DNA of 40,727 bases from Lachnospiraceae bacterium. GTDB lineage: Bacteria > Bacillota > Clostridia > Lachnospirales > Lachnospiraceae. The stretch's first letter is position 1; each line of letters opens with the position of its first letter. Of the stretch, positions 16,267 to 24,014 are shown piece by piece. Made by a program: the position numbers and the translations under genes. Under the pieces are notes generated by a model that worked only from the letters and a program-made list of their open reading frames with translations, was not told the origin of the DNA and made no database searches. The stretch covers positions 1 through 40,727 of the forward strand of contig JAISUG010000088.1 in assembly GCA_031272185.1 (NCBI GenBank). The letters are read 5' to 3'.

Positions 16267-17592
16267 CTATAGCCCCGGTGCGCCCATCAGTTTGGGCAGG
16301 AATGTCACGATCTGCGGGAACAGCCCGATGAGCACCACCACCAGCAGCTCGCACACGAAATAGGGCAGCACGCCCTTGAATATCTCTGAAGCATTGACCC
16401 GCAGCGCATTGGCCGTGGCGAACACGTTCATGCCGATGGGCGGCGTGAGCCCGGCGATCTCGCTCATGAAGCACAGCGCGATGATCAGCGCATAGGGGCT
16501 GTAACCCAGCCCGGTCAGTATCGGGAACACCACCGGGGTGGTTATGATGATGATGGAGATGATGTCCATCACGCACCCGCAGAATATATACAGGGCAATC
16601 ACCAGCATGAAAATGACGAAAGGCGGCGCGTTCACCCTGGCGATGGCCATGGACAGGTAGTCCGCCAGCTGCGTGTCGGCGATGAACCGCCCGAAAAGCT
16701 GCCCCCCCACTATGATGGGGAATATCCCCGCCTCCATCACCGCCGACTCCCACAGGCTGTGGCAGATGGTCTTCATGGGGATCTTTTTCACAAACGCATA
16801 TATGCACACCGCCACCGCGCCCACGGCGCCACCCACCGTCGCGGTGAACCACCCGGCGAAAGTGCCGCCTATGATCAACGTGAACAGCGCCAGGATCGGG
16901 ATCAGCAGCCTCAGGCTCTTGATCTTCTCGGAAGAGGGTGTTTTCTCCCCGCCGCCGGGGGGGATGCTGCCGGGCTTGACCGCGCCGATGATGCGCACGG
17001 TCAGGCACAGGGCCAATGCGGTGATGATGCCGGGGATGATGCCACCCGCCAGCGCCGAACCCACCGAAAGGCTGCCCGGCGCGATCAGGCAGAACATGAT
17101 GATGCCCATGGAGGGCGGTATCAGCGTGGACAAAGCCCCCGCCGCCGTGATACACCCCATGGCATATTTCCTGTTGTAGCCCGCCTTTTCCAGTTCCGGC
17201 ATCGCCAGCTTCCCGAACACGATATTGCCCGCGATGGAAGAACCCGAGCAAGCCCCGAACACGGCGTTGGCGCCGATGACCGCGTACAGCAGGCTCCCCC
17301 TGGCGCGCCCGAACCAGGCCCGCATGGAGGAAAACGCCCCCTCGGCCACGCCCGTGACGCCGGCCAGCGACCCCACCAGCATGAACATGGGGAGCACCGC
17401 ATAGTTGTAATTGGCCCCCAGGGAAAACGGCGCATTGGTGAACTGGGTGATGAGCATGCGCACATCGCCGCCGTAGAGCACCACGAAACCCACGAAAGTG
17501 GATGTGAGCATGGAAACAAACACGGGGATACCCATGAAGACCATGACCATCATCATGATAAAGACCAAAAGGCCGATAGTCCACGCCGCCAT
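16267..17592 (-). CDS. TRAP transporter large permease (DctM type)
   Basis: A 441-residue, roughly 12-13-segment inner-membrane subunit that drives solute uptake with the Na+ gradient. MAAWTIGLLVFIMMMVMVFMGIPVFVSMLTSTFVGF is the usual N-terminus. FGACSGSSIAGNIVFGKLAMPELEKAGYNRKYAMGCITAAGALSTLIPPSMGIIMF is the DctM signature with the helical-hairpin serines and the LIPPS motif. GLTPPIGMNVFATANAL near the C-terminus is the second hairpin. The ATG shares one base with the DctQ stop codon (17592), indicating coupled translation. It is 58 nt from the solute-binding gene. Confidence 0.95.
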   Translation of the reverse strand: MAAWTIGLLVFIMMMVMVFMGIPVFVSMLTSTFVGFVVLYGGDVRMLITQFTNAPFSLGANYNYAVLPMFMLVGSLAGVTGVAEGAFSSMRAWFGRARGSLLYAVIGANAVFGACSGSSIAGNIVFGKLAMPELEKAGYNRKYAMGCITAAGALSTLIPPSMGIIMFCLIAPGSLSVGSALAGGIIPGIITALALCLTVRIIGAVKPGSIPPGGGEKTPSSEKIKSLRLLIPILALFTLIIGGTFAGWFTATVGGAVGAVAVCIYAFVKKIPMKTICHSLWESAVMEAGIFPIIVGGQLFGRFIADTQLADYLSMAIARVNAPPFVIFMLVIALYIFCGCVMDIISIIIITTPVVFPILTGLGYSPYALIIALCFMSEIAGLTPPIGMNVFATANALRVNASEIFKGVLPYFVCELLVVVLIGLFPQIVTFLPKLMGAPGL

Positions 17593-18236
17593 CAGTATTC
17601 ACCCCCTTCGCCATCCGCCGCGCCCGAGCTCACAGCAGCTTCCTTGGCACCTGAACTGACCGGCCCCCCAGTGACCTCCACAGCGCCGGGACCACCCGGC
17701 CCCGCCGCCCTATCACCCTTGGGGCCCAAGTACAGCCGGAATATGCTCCACAAAAACGTCACCGCCAGCAATGCGAACCCCAGCGCCAGCACCAGCGCAA
17801 AGGGCCACAGGGGGAACCCCACACCCGTCACCGAGCTCATCTTGTGCAGGCGCATGTAATTCGCCATCTGGGCAAAACCCCGCCAGCTCACGAAACCGCA
17901 CACCCCCGTGCCGCATATGCACCCAATCGTCGTGAATAGGTCCTGCACCGGCCTTGGCAGCCGGGAACTGAGCAAATCGATCTTGGTGTGCCCCGCATCC
18001 AGCGTGACATATGCGGACGCCAGAAACACCACCGGGATATGCAGGTATTGGATGATCTCTGTGGAAGCGGGAATACCCGTGACGGGGAGACCCACCTTTC
18101 GCAGCTTCTCGCCCAGCACATTGAAAAACGCCACCAGCATGATGCCCACCAGGCACACGCCCGACAGGTAAGAGATCCACTTGACGGCCTGCGTGATGCC
18201 TTTGTCAACCTTTTGGAACCACCCCTGTGTTCCCAA
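17592..18236 (-). CDS. TRAP transporter small permease (DctQ type)
   Basis: The 214-residue four-helix partner of DctM. KWISYLSGVCLVGIMLVAFFNVLGEKLRKVGLPVTGIPASTEIIQYLHIPVVFLASAYVTLDAGHTKIDLL shows the first two helices and the H-x-x-x-D/L loop typical of DctQ. Two more helices follow (LFTTIGCICGTGVCGFVSWRGF and FPLWPFALVLALGFALLAVTFL). After about residue 165 a Gly/Ala/Ser/Glu-rich tail has no counterpart in usual family members. The predicted start is TTG at 18236, with a run of G residues about eight bases upstream; the nearby ATG at 18243 is out of frame. It is the first gene of the TRAP-flavoenzyme operon. I see no convincing promoter in the spacer. Confidence 0.88.
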   Translation of the reverse strand: MGTQGWFQKVDKGITQAVKWISYLSGVCLVGIMLVAFFNVLGEKLRKVGLPVTGIPASTEIIQYLHIPVVFLASAYVTLDAGHTKIDLLSSRLPRPVQDLFTTIGCICGTGVCGFVSWRGFAQMANYMRLHKMSSVTGVGFPLWPFALVLALGFALLAVTFLWSIFRLYLGPKGDRAAGPGGPGAVEVTGGPVSSGAKEAAVSSGAADGEGGEY

Positions 18237-18370
18237 AACCCATCCCCCCTTTCCGTACCTTTCAAATCGTCACATCCGGCGATCTAGCATCAGTTCTTTT
18301 GCCCTTTCGCCGGCTTGCTCGCTTTTCGCTTTTCGTTTCCTGCCCCGGCATCCCGCTTCCTGCTTCTCGT

Positions 18371-18400
18371 CCTGCGGTTACCGTACCCTGCGGTTACCGT
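18371..18400. repeat. 15-nt tandem duplication in spacer
   Basis: CCTGCGGTTACCGTA is present twice in succession, with CTCGCTTTTCGCTTTTCG nearby. No gene is seen between 18240 and 18467. Confidence 0.8.
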
Positions 18401-18466
18401 ATTTTCGTCATTGTGCTGAATACACCCGAAACGCTGCCATCGAAGATATGTACTATGGTTAATTCT

Positions 18467-18506
18467 ACAAAAAAGAAAAGTGGCAGTCCAGAAGAAAATG
18501 CCACTT
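18467..18506 (-). terminator. Rho-independent terminator for minus-strand transcription
   Basis: AAGTGGCA (18478-18485) pairs exactly with TGCCACTT (18499-18506). On the minus strand the stem is followed by TTCTTTTTTG. It lies downstream of the AAA-ATPase-like remnant and ispD and would end transcription from that side. Confidence 0.75.
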
Positions 18507-18589
18507 GTCCAATTCATTTTTTCTGTTGTTTTTCACGATAATGCCCAAAAACGTCCCATGCACCCTCACAAAACCAACAACCCAGACCG

Positions 18590-18700
18590 GCATGGCCGCG
18601 CACCTTCACCGGCACGTCCTTTTTGTAGAATGTGAACTCGCTGGTGCAGTGCGATACCACACTCACACCGTTTTCACCAGCACGTCCTTTTTGTAAAATG
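18590..18700. repeat. 68-nt 3'-end echo of the AAA-ATPase-like remnant
   Basis: GGCACGTCCTTTTTGTAGAATG (from 18611) and AGCACGTCCTTTTTGTAAAATG (from 18679) are copies 68 nt apart. The second encodes the terminal FYKKDVLVK of the remnant; the first encodes FYKKDVPVK in another frame beyond its stop. Confidence 0.8.
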
Positions 18701-18857
18701 CGAATCCGTAGTGGATGAAGTTCCGGTACCCCTCCGCCCTCCAACCCTCTTCGTATTTTCTCCTGTCGATCTGGGCCAGGGCTTCGTCCGCCGCGGCTTC
18801 CAGGCCTCCGATGTAGTCAGCGGCCTTGCACTCGATGAGGATCACCGTGGTGCCCCG
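18663..18857 (-). pseudogene. C-terminal fragment of an AAA-ATPase-like / PD-(D/E)XK protein
   Basis: The reverse strand encodes GTTVILIECKAAD, then a helix-rich stretch ALAQIDRRKYEEGWRAEGYRNFIHYGFAFYKKDVLVK and a stop. This is the usual C-terminus of AAA-ATPase-like (DUF1703) proteins: the nuclease-like E-x-K strand followed by the conserved YGxAFxxKxxLVK end. Everything upstream is missing. The frame continues to an ATG at 18929, but those residues do not resemble the family. The next 200 nt are comparatively AT-rich, with imperfect repeats (TTTTGGAGAAA at about 19021 and 19045). It is a decayed relative of the gene at 1-428. Confidence 0.75.
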
Positions 18858-19095
18858 TATCCGCCGCGGCACAAATAGTGATGAAAACGCTGATGTTTTC
18901 ACACGAAACACCGAATGCTGTTTTGCCATTTGCGAAGACCCAAAACACCATGCTACCCGCCAACCATATCATAACAAACACCCTGCGAAACGCAAGGGTT
19001 TTCGTGTGTTTTGCAAGCACTTTTTGGAGAAAGCTGCATCTCTGTTTTGGAGAAAAATGCAGATGGACATCCAACCGCTTCAGTTGACGGTATGA
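18858..19095. other. AT-richer spacer with imperfect repeats, no gene recognised
   Basis: The direct repeat TTTTTGGAGAAAGCTGCATC / GTTTTGGAGAAAAATGCAGA lies near 19020-19065. The inverted pair CACACGAAACACC (about 18899) and GGTTTTCGTGTGTTTT (about 18989) brackets a segment of about 100 nt. Composition differs from the neighbours. It may be the eroded body of the AAA-ATPase-like gene or a separate repeat. Confidence 0.5.
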
Positions 19096-19109
19096 TGCCA
19101 TTCCCTGGT

Positions 19110-20201
19110 TTACAGCAGCGCCGCCGCCAGCTCCACATCCTCGGGGGTGGTCACTTTGATGTTCCGGGGGCTGCCGGGGACCATTCTCACGCCGATTTCG
19201 GATAGCCCATATGCCCATTGCCATACCATCACATCGTCGGTGATGGCCTGCGGCGCCGTGCGGCCCGGACCGGCCGATGCCCTCCCGTCATGGGATGCAT
19301 GGGCGCCCTTTTGCGAAAGTGGAAGCATGGGCGCCGGCCCGCTTTCGTCGCCGCGCCCGTCATGGGACGCATGGGCGCCCCTTTGCGAAGGTGGAAGCAT
19401 GGGCGCCGGCCCGCTTTCGTTGCCGCGCCCGCCATGGGATGCATGGGCGCCCTCCGACGACGGCGATGCCTTTCCCCTCTCCGCCAGCAGCCCCTCATAT
19501 GCCGCCAGGATCCCCGCATACTCGAAGCACTGGGGCGTCTGCATCTGCCACAGCCCCTCCCTGGGGACCGTTTCCGCCGCAAGCCCTTTCCCATCCACCG
19601 CCCGCAGGGTGTCTTTCACCGGCACCCCCACCGCACAGGCGCCGTGTTCCTTCACGGCATCGATGCACGCCTGGATGGTATCTTGATCTATGAGCGGCCT
19701 TGCGCCGTCGTGGATGAGGACATGGCCCGGTGGTTGGTGGTCACTTAGGCGCCCCATACCTGCGCGCACCGAAGCCGCGGCATCCGGCAAATCATTGCCA
19801 GCCCCTGGGATGCTTGCGCCCACCCCGGCCGGGGCCGTTACCGCCCCTATGGTGTCCCCCATCCCGTCCGGGTCCGCTTCCACCCCTGCGCCATCCCCCG
19901 CCGCAGCCCGCAACCCCTCGTATACCGACATGAAACGCTCTTCGCCGCCCGCCACGATACGGCGCACCTTGCCAAATCCGTACCGCTCCACGATCTCCCT
20001 GCGGCAGTATCCCTCATCCCCCGCCGGCACCACCAAGACGATGCAGTCCACCGCACTGGCCTCAAACGCCGCCAATGAATAATACAGCAGGGGTTTCCCT
20101 TTGATTTTCAGATACTGCTTTTTGACGCCGCCGCCCATCCGCCTGCCCTGCCCCGCCGCCACGATGACGGCGGTGACGCCCTTTTCCATATTCATACGCA
20201 T
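19110..20201 (-). CDS. ispD: 2-C-methyl-D-erythritol 4-phosphate cytidylyltransferase with two inserts
   Basis: Third step of the MEP isoprenoid pathway: CTP plus MEP gives CDP-ME. VTAVIVAAGQGRRMGGGVKKQYLKIKGKPLLYYSLAAFE carries the nucleotide-binding GxGxRM and the catalytic Lys. VLIHDGARPLID, VGVPVKDTLR, REGLWQMQTPQCFEY and ITDDVMVWQWAYG...GSPRNIKVTTPEDVELA are all family blocks. At 363 residues it is about 130 longer than usual. One insert (Gly/Ala/Asp-rich) falls after EGLRAAAG and before HVLIHDGARP. The other, after LLAERGKAS, consists of three 24-codon repeats reading GAHASHxGRGxESGPAPML. Both sit at surface loops, and all catalytic motifs remain in frame. The start could be 20201 or 20192. 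It lies downstream of tsaD with a repeat element in the 206-nt gap. Confidence 0.93.
   Translation of the reverse strand: MRMNMEKGVTAVIVAAGQGRRMGGGVKKQYLKIKGKPLLYYSLAAFEASAVDCIVLVVPAGDEGYCRREIVERYGFGKVRRIVAGGEERFMSVYEGLRAAAGDGAGVEADPDGMGDTIGAVTAPAGVGASIPGAGNDLPDAAASVRAGMGRLSDHQPPGHVLIHDGARPLIDQDTIQACIDAVKEHGACAVGVPVKDTLRAVDGKGLAAETVPREGLWQMQTPQCFEYAGILAAYEGLLAERGKASPSSEGAHASHGGRGNESGPAPMLPPSQRGAHASHDGRGDESGPAPMLPLSQKGAHASHDGRASAGPGRTAPQAITDDVMVWQWAYGLSEIGVRMVPGSPRNIKVTTPEDVELAAALL
19287..19450 (-). repeat. 72-nt tandem repeat, three units, inside ispD
   Basis: The segments GTCATGGGATGCATGGGCGC, GTCATGGGACGCATGGGCGC and GCCATGGGATGCATGGGCGC start at 19287, 19359 and 19431, exactly 72 nt apart (24 codons). 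The unit identity is high, so the duplication is recent. Confidence 0.92.
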
Positions 20202-20238
20202 GCCTCGCCCTCACGCCATCGCCACTGCCCTTTGTATG

Positions 20239-20306
20239 GCTCCGCCAACCAAACAATGCGCATCCGATATTCGTCACAACTTTGCGCAAGGTTTAACCGG
20301 CAGAGT
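20239..20306. repeat. GCTCCGCC palindromic repeat, copy A
   Basis: GCTCCGCCAACCAAACAATG at the left pairs imperfectly with TTTGCGCAAGGTTTAACCGG and CAGAG at the right. It lies in the 206-nt spacer between tsaD and ispD. Copies B (23598-23653) and C (26467-26541) share both arms. Confidence 0.8.
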
Positions 20307-20407
20307 AATATCTTTCCGTGTTCGACGAATCCATGTCCGGCACCCGAAAACCGGCTTGGCTTGGCATAGTTTGCAAAGGGTATACAATGGCATCCCCATC
20401 CCCATGC

Positions 20408-21604
20408 TCACCTCTCCCCCAGCCGCAGTCCGGGCACGGCGTTCAAGTCCCAGCCGCTGCGCTCCCCCCTCTTCAGCGCATAGTACGCAGCGGAGCCGAT
20501 CATCGCGGCGTTGTCCGTGCAGTAGACCTTGTCAGGGTAGTAAAGCGTGGTCTTCCCCTGCGTGGCACATGCTTCCCGCATCCTCGCACGCAGCGCCGAG
20601 TTGGCCGCCACGCCCCCCGCCAGCGCCACCTTGCGGAAACCATGGGACTGCGCCGCCGCCATGGTTTTGGACACCAGCGCCTCGATCACCGCATGCTGGA
20701 AAGACGCCGCCACGTCCGCCGTAAAAGCCCCATCCCTCGCTGGATCCGCATCTTGGCCGGAGGCAGCGGATGCATCCACGACCCCCGGATCCATCCCCGA
20801 AACGTCCGCATCGCCCCCAGGTGGCGCGGCCGCCACACCACCGCCGCCAGGGCGTACCGCACCACGGCTTTCCGCTGCCCCTCCCCCGGACCGTGCCGCA
20901 TGCGCAGCCGTGCGCATCCGCTCCTGGTTGAGGTGGTTGAGCACCGCCGATTTGAGCCCGCTGAAGCTGAAGTTGTAAGGTGCGTCCGGCAGTTTCGCCA
21001 CCGGGAAAGGAAACGCCAGGGGGTTCCCATCTTTCGCCAGCCGGTCTATCTGCGGCCCCCCAGGGTAGGGCAGGCCCAGCGCCCGGGCTACCTTGTCAAA
21101 TGCCTCCCCGGCCGCATCGTCCACGGTCTCTCCGATGATCTCATACACGCCATAGTCAGGCACCGCCGCCAGGTGGGTGTGCCCCCCGGACACCACCAGG
21201 CATAAAAAAGGGGGCGTCAACCCCTCGTGGGTGATGAAATTCGCGCACACGTGCCCCTCGATGTGGTTCACCCCGATGAGTGGTTTGCGCAAAGCGTACG
21301 CCATGGCCTTCCCGTGCGCCACCCCCACCAGGAGGGCCCCCACCAGCCCCGGCCCGTAGGTCACGGCGATGGCGTCCACCTCCTGCAGCTTTATGCCGGC
21401 ATCGCCCAGCGCCTGCCCCACCACCTGGTCGATGATTTCCATGTGCTTGCGGGATGCGATCTCCGGCACCACGCCCCCGTAGAGCGCATGGGTGGCGATC
21501 TGGGAGGAAATCACATTGGACAGCACTTTGCGCCCGCCCTCCACCACCGCCGCCGCCGTCTCGTCGCAGGACGTCTCCACCGCCAGGATGCGTTCGTCTT
21601 TCAT
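20408..21604 (-). CDS. tsaD: tRNA N6-adenosine threonylcarbamoyltransferase with internal insert
   Basis: Transfers threonylcarbamoyl to A37 of ANN-decoding tRNAs, working with TsaB and Tsa[20 protein letters not shown] opens the ASKHA fold. [10 protein letters not shown] carries the two metal-binding His. [47 protein letters not shown] and [11 protein letters not shown] complete the nucleotide and metal sites. At 398 residues it is about 55 over the norm. The extra part is an Ala/Gly/Asp/Pro-rich insert at about 235-290, between [11 protein letters not shown] and [12 protein letters not shown]. The start is ATG 21604 ([15 protein letters not shown]), four bases after the rnz stop, with AGGAG seven bases upstream, so translation is linked to rnz. 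Confidence 0.95.
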   Translation of the reverse strand: MKDERILAVETSCDETAAAVVEGGRKVLSNVISSQIATHALYGGVVPEIASRKHMEIIDQVVGQALGDAGIKLQEVDAIAVTYGPGLVGALLVGVAHGKAMAYALRKPLIGVNHIEGHVCANFITHEGLTPPFLCLVVSGGHTHLAAVPDYGVYEIIGETVDDAAGEAFDKVARALGLPYPGGPQIDRLAKDGNPLAFPFPVAKLPDAPYNFSFSGLKSAVLNHLNQERMRTAAHAARSGGGAAESRGAVRPGGGGVAAAPPGGDADVSGMDPGVVDASAASGQDADPARDGAFTADVAASFQHAVIEALVSKTMAAAQSHGFRKVALAGGVAANSALRARMREACATQGKTTLYYPDKVYCTDNAAMIGSAAYYALKRGERSGWDLNAVPGLRLGER

Positions 21605-21608
21605 CTCC

Positions 21609-22649
21609 TCACTCCTCGTCCTCGAAGCGCAGCTCCGCCGTCTTCGCATCCTTTCCGGGGTACGCCCGGGGGAAGATCTCCCGCACCTGGCCCATGAACT
21701 CCTCGGGGTGGAGCAGCGACGGGCTGTAGTGTGTCAGCCACATCTGCCGGGGCTGGGGCTTCGCCCGCGCCGCCAGCTTCGCCGCCTCGACGAATGTCAT
21801 GTGCATGTGCTCCCGGGCCTTGGCCTCCTTGTCCGGCTCCCCGTACATCCCCTCGCAGATGAACAGGTCCGCATCTGCGGCGTATTCCGATATGATGGGC
21901 ACCGGCCGGGTGTCCGTGACGTATGTCACTTTCAGCCCCCGCCTGGCCTCGCCCATGACCATGTCCGGGGTGTATATCATGTGCCCCGCCGTGGCGCCAC
22001 TGTGCGCCCCGCCGTCGGTTTTCTCCCCGCCGTCGGTTTTCCCCCTTCGGCGGGCCACTATCCCTGTCCCGACCGCACCCGGTCCAACGTCGTCACCTTC
22101 CGCGCCAACCGCAATGGTCTCCCCCTTTTGCAGGCGGTTCCAGAACTGCAGGGGGATCCCCAGCTCTTTGGCCCTGGCCGCATCGAAGCGCCCCTTGCGG
22201 GGGATGGAAATGGCGTACCCATAGCATGTCACCCGGTGGTTCACCCGAAACGCCTCGATCACATAGGGCTTTCGCTCGATGCGCTCCCGCACGCCCGACA
22301 GCTCTATGTAGCGCAGGTCAAAGGGCAGCTCCGGCGCGATGGTGCGCAGCGCCTCCACCACCCGTTCCAGCCCCTTGGGCCCCACCAGCGTCAAAGGCTC
22401 CGTGCGCTCCGCATTGCCCATGGTCAGCAAAAGGCCCGGCAGGCCGCTGCAGTGGTCCGCATGGAAGTGCGTGAAACATATAGTGTCAATGGGTTTCGGG
22501 CTCCAGGCCTTTTCTTTGAGCGCGATCTGCGTACCCTCGCCGCAGTCGATGAGCAGGTTGCTCCCGTCGCACCGCAGCAGCAGGGAGGTGAGCCACCTGT
22601 ACGGCAGGGGCATCATCCCCCCCGTGCCCAGCAAACAAACATCCAGCAT
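21609..22649 (-). CDS. rnz: Ribonuclease Z
   Basis: Endonuclease that trims tRNA 3' ends. A metallo-beta-lactamase fold is shown by [30 protein letters not shown] and the zinc motif HFHADH (residues 61-66). VTYVTDTRP and WLTHYSPSL supply later metal ligands. At 346 residues it is somewhat long. An insert at about residues 183-213 contains [11 protein letters not shown], a 6-codon tandem repeat (GCCGTCGG at 22011 and 22029 on the plus strand). The gene starts at 22649, follows rimI after 159 nt, and ends four bases before tsaD. Confidence 0.92.
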   Translation of the reverse strand: MLDVCLLGTGGMMPLPYRWLTSLLLRCDGSNLLIDCGEGTQIALKEKAWSPKPIDTICFTHFHADHCSGLPGLLLTMGNAERTEPLTLVGPKGLERVVEALRTIAPELPFDLRYIELSGVRERIERKPYVIEAFRVNHRVTCYGYAISIPRKGRFDAARAKELGIPLQFWNRLQKGETIAVGAEGDDVGPGAVGTGIVARRRGKTDGGEKTDGGAHSGATAGHMIYTPDMVMGEARRGLKVTYVTDTRPVPIISEYAADADLFICEGMYGEPDKEAKAREHMHMTFVEAAKLAARAKPQPRQMWLTHYSPSLLHPEEFMGQVREIFPRAYPGKDAKTAELRFEDEE

Positions 22650-22808
22650 CCGATCTATACTCCAATCATTTCTATCATATCCGCACAGTCCGCAGCCTTG
22701 CGGTTGGTGCGCACCTATTTTGCTACCCTGCGCCGACGCACGAAGTTTTCACCGGCCCCGCGCCGCCGGGCGACTACCTCCACTGACACGACGTACCTCC
22801 TGCGGCGG

Positions 22809-23495
22809 CTATGCGCCATCCTGGGTTGGCGGCTCCTCTTCCCACCGCAAGATCAGCGCATCCTCCACCGGCTTGCGGTAATACCCCTTGCGCACGGCGA
22901 TCTGCGAGAAACCGCAGGAGGCATACAGCCCCCTGGCGGCTTCGTTTCCCGAGCGCACTTCCAGGAAAATGCGCCGCACCTCGTGGCCCCGGCAATACTC
23001 GAACATCGTATCCATCAGCAGCTTGGAAAGCCCCCGCCCCCTGTATGCCGGCGATATCGCGATACGGTTGAGCTCCCCCTCGTCGGTGATGACCCGCATG
23101 GACAGGTAGCCCAGCAGGGCACCCGCTTCCTCCAGCACCCAGAAACAGTCCAGGTGGTTGCCCAGGCCGTCCGTCAAAATCCCCTCGGACCATGGGTTTG
23201 CGAAACACTCCCGCTCCAATGCGCCCACCTGCGCCACGTCCGCCAACCGCATAAGGCGGACGGCCGGACCAGCGCTATAACCGGTGTCACTTCGACTGTC
23301 CTCCGTCCGGGTCCGCCGGACGGTCGAACCAGCGCCATAACCGGCGTCACTTCGCCTGTCCTCCGTCCGGGTCCGCCGGACGGCAGGGCCGGCATCCATG
23401 GTGCCTTTCCCAAGCCTGCCATCCGCCCCCATCCGGCCCCTTCCCGGATAATTCCCACCGCTTCCTCCCATAACACCCTCCTGCCTGCCCGTCAC
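22809..23495 (-). CDS. rimI: Ribosomal-protein-alanine N-acetyltransferase-like GNAT, repeat-extended N-terminus
   Basis: A GNAT acetyltransferase of the RimI type, which acetylates the N-terminal alanine of ribosomal protein S18. VRLMRLADVAQVGALERECFANPWSE begins the domain at about residue 80. ELNRIAISPAYRGRGLSKLLMDTMFEYC holds the acetyl-CoA loop (R-x-x-G-x-G/S), and FLEVRSGNEAARGLYASCGF is the typical C-terminal block. The first 80 residues are not part of the fold. They include two 20-codon repeats, AVRRTRTEDRRSDAGYGAGS and TVRRTRTEDSRSDTGYSAGP, that resemble the start of the domain itself (AVRLMRLAD). The true start could be ATG 23495, ATG 23399 or a start lost by duplication. It stands just upstream of rnz-tsaD, as expected for the tsa neighbourhood. 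Confidence 0.88.
   Translation of the reverse strand: MTGRQEGVMGGSGGNYPGRGRMGADGRLGKGTMDAGPAVRRTRTEDRRSDAGYGAGSTVRRTRTEDSRSDTGYSAGPAVRLMRLADVAQVGALERECFANPWSEGILTDGLGNHLDCFWVLEEAGALLGYLSMRVITDEGELNRIAISPAYRGRGLSKLLMDTMFEYCRGHEVRRIFLEVRSGNEAARGLYASCGFSQIAVRKGYYRKPVEDALILRWEEEPPTQDGA
23259..23388 (-). repeat. 60-nt tandem repeat in the 5' part of rimI
   Basis: AGCGCTATAACCGGTGTCAC (23271) and AGCGCCATAACCGGCGTCAC (23331) are 60 nt apart, with CTGTCCTCCGTCCGGGTCCG following each. The period is 20 codons. Confidence 0.9.
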
Positions 23496-23597
23496 CGCAC
23501 GTCTTCACTATGCTTTTTCATATGTCACTTAGGGTGTTTGTCTTATGTTTACCTTAGTTTATCCCATAACACCAACCCATGTCAATAGAATGTTATT

Positions 23598-23653
23598 GCT
23601 CTACCGACCAAACAATGCGCATTCGACTTTGCGCAAGATTTAGTCGGCGGAGC
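23598..23653. repeat. GCTCCGCC palindromic repeat, copy B
   Basis: The most compact copy: GCTCTACCGACCAAACAATG and GCGCA on the left pair with TGCGCAAGATTTAGTCGGCG and GAGC on the right around an 8-nt loop, giving a stem of about 24 positions with G-T wobbles. It sits in the spacer between rimI and the PIN remnant. Confidence 0.85.
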
Positions 23654-23678
23654 ATTGTATAACACCCAAATATATTGA

Positions 23679-23891
23679 CAAATCAATCATATAGATATCA
23701 AGGCAGAGCTGGCGGATTGGAGAGAAGAGAAATATGTGGGCTCTTCCGACTTCGAAGATTGTCTCCAGGGCAAATGCGCCGCAGCAGCACATGCGCAGTA
23801 TATTGTGACACGAAACGTCAAAGATTATTCGGCATCAGAGATACCGGCGATCCTGCCAGGGGAGTTCCTTCATCTCCTGACCAATCCATGA
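23679..23891 (+). pseudogene. PIN-domain toxin remnant (C-terminal half)
   Basis: A plus-strand frame without a start codon, preceded by TGA at 23676, reads KAELADWREEKYVGSSDFEDCLQGKCAAAAHAQYIVTRNVKDYSASEIPAILPGEFLHLL and then stops. DFEDCLQ (an acidic active-site segment), YIVTRNVKDY and the EIPAILPGEFL end are the usual C-terminal blocks of PIN-domain endoribonucleases (VapC-like). The N-terminal acidic residues and any antitoxin gene are missing. The local composition is more AT-rich than the surroundings, consistent with an acquired and decaying toxin gene. It marks the left edge of the accessory block. Confidence 0.8.
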
Positions 23892-23953
23892 CATACGGTT
23901 TCGTGAACCGCATTCTTGGCACCGTTGCTCTCCTATTCCGCTAAAAATTCCCC

Positions 23954-23982
23954 TTACCCGAGATTGCCTTTTGTGCTATACT
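23954..23982 (+). promoter_or_regulatory. Candidate promoter of the phosphatase-GNAT gene
   Basis: TATACT at 23977-23982 with a weak TTACCC 17 nt upstream. The start codon lies at 24015 behind a clear AGGGAGGG site. Confidence 0.4.
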
Positions 23983-24014
23983 CACATAAATGGAAAAAAG
24001 AGGGAGGGAACACC

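Noticed and set aside
19287..19450. Regular repeats in ispD as a CRISPR array
   Set aside because: The repeat is contiguous, without unique spacers, and in frame within a conserved enzyme.
20361..20388. Promoter-like TTGGCA-16-TACAAT on the plus strand
   Set aside because: It points into the 3' end of tsaD in antisense, and no plus-strand gene follows. It may be chance or drive an antisense RNA, but nothing supports this.
21492..23588. 698-codon plus-strand frame opposite rnz and rimI
   Set aside because: Long antisense frames are expected in GC-rich DNA with this codon use; it has no domain, ribosome site or promoter.
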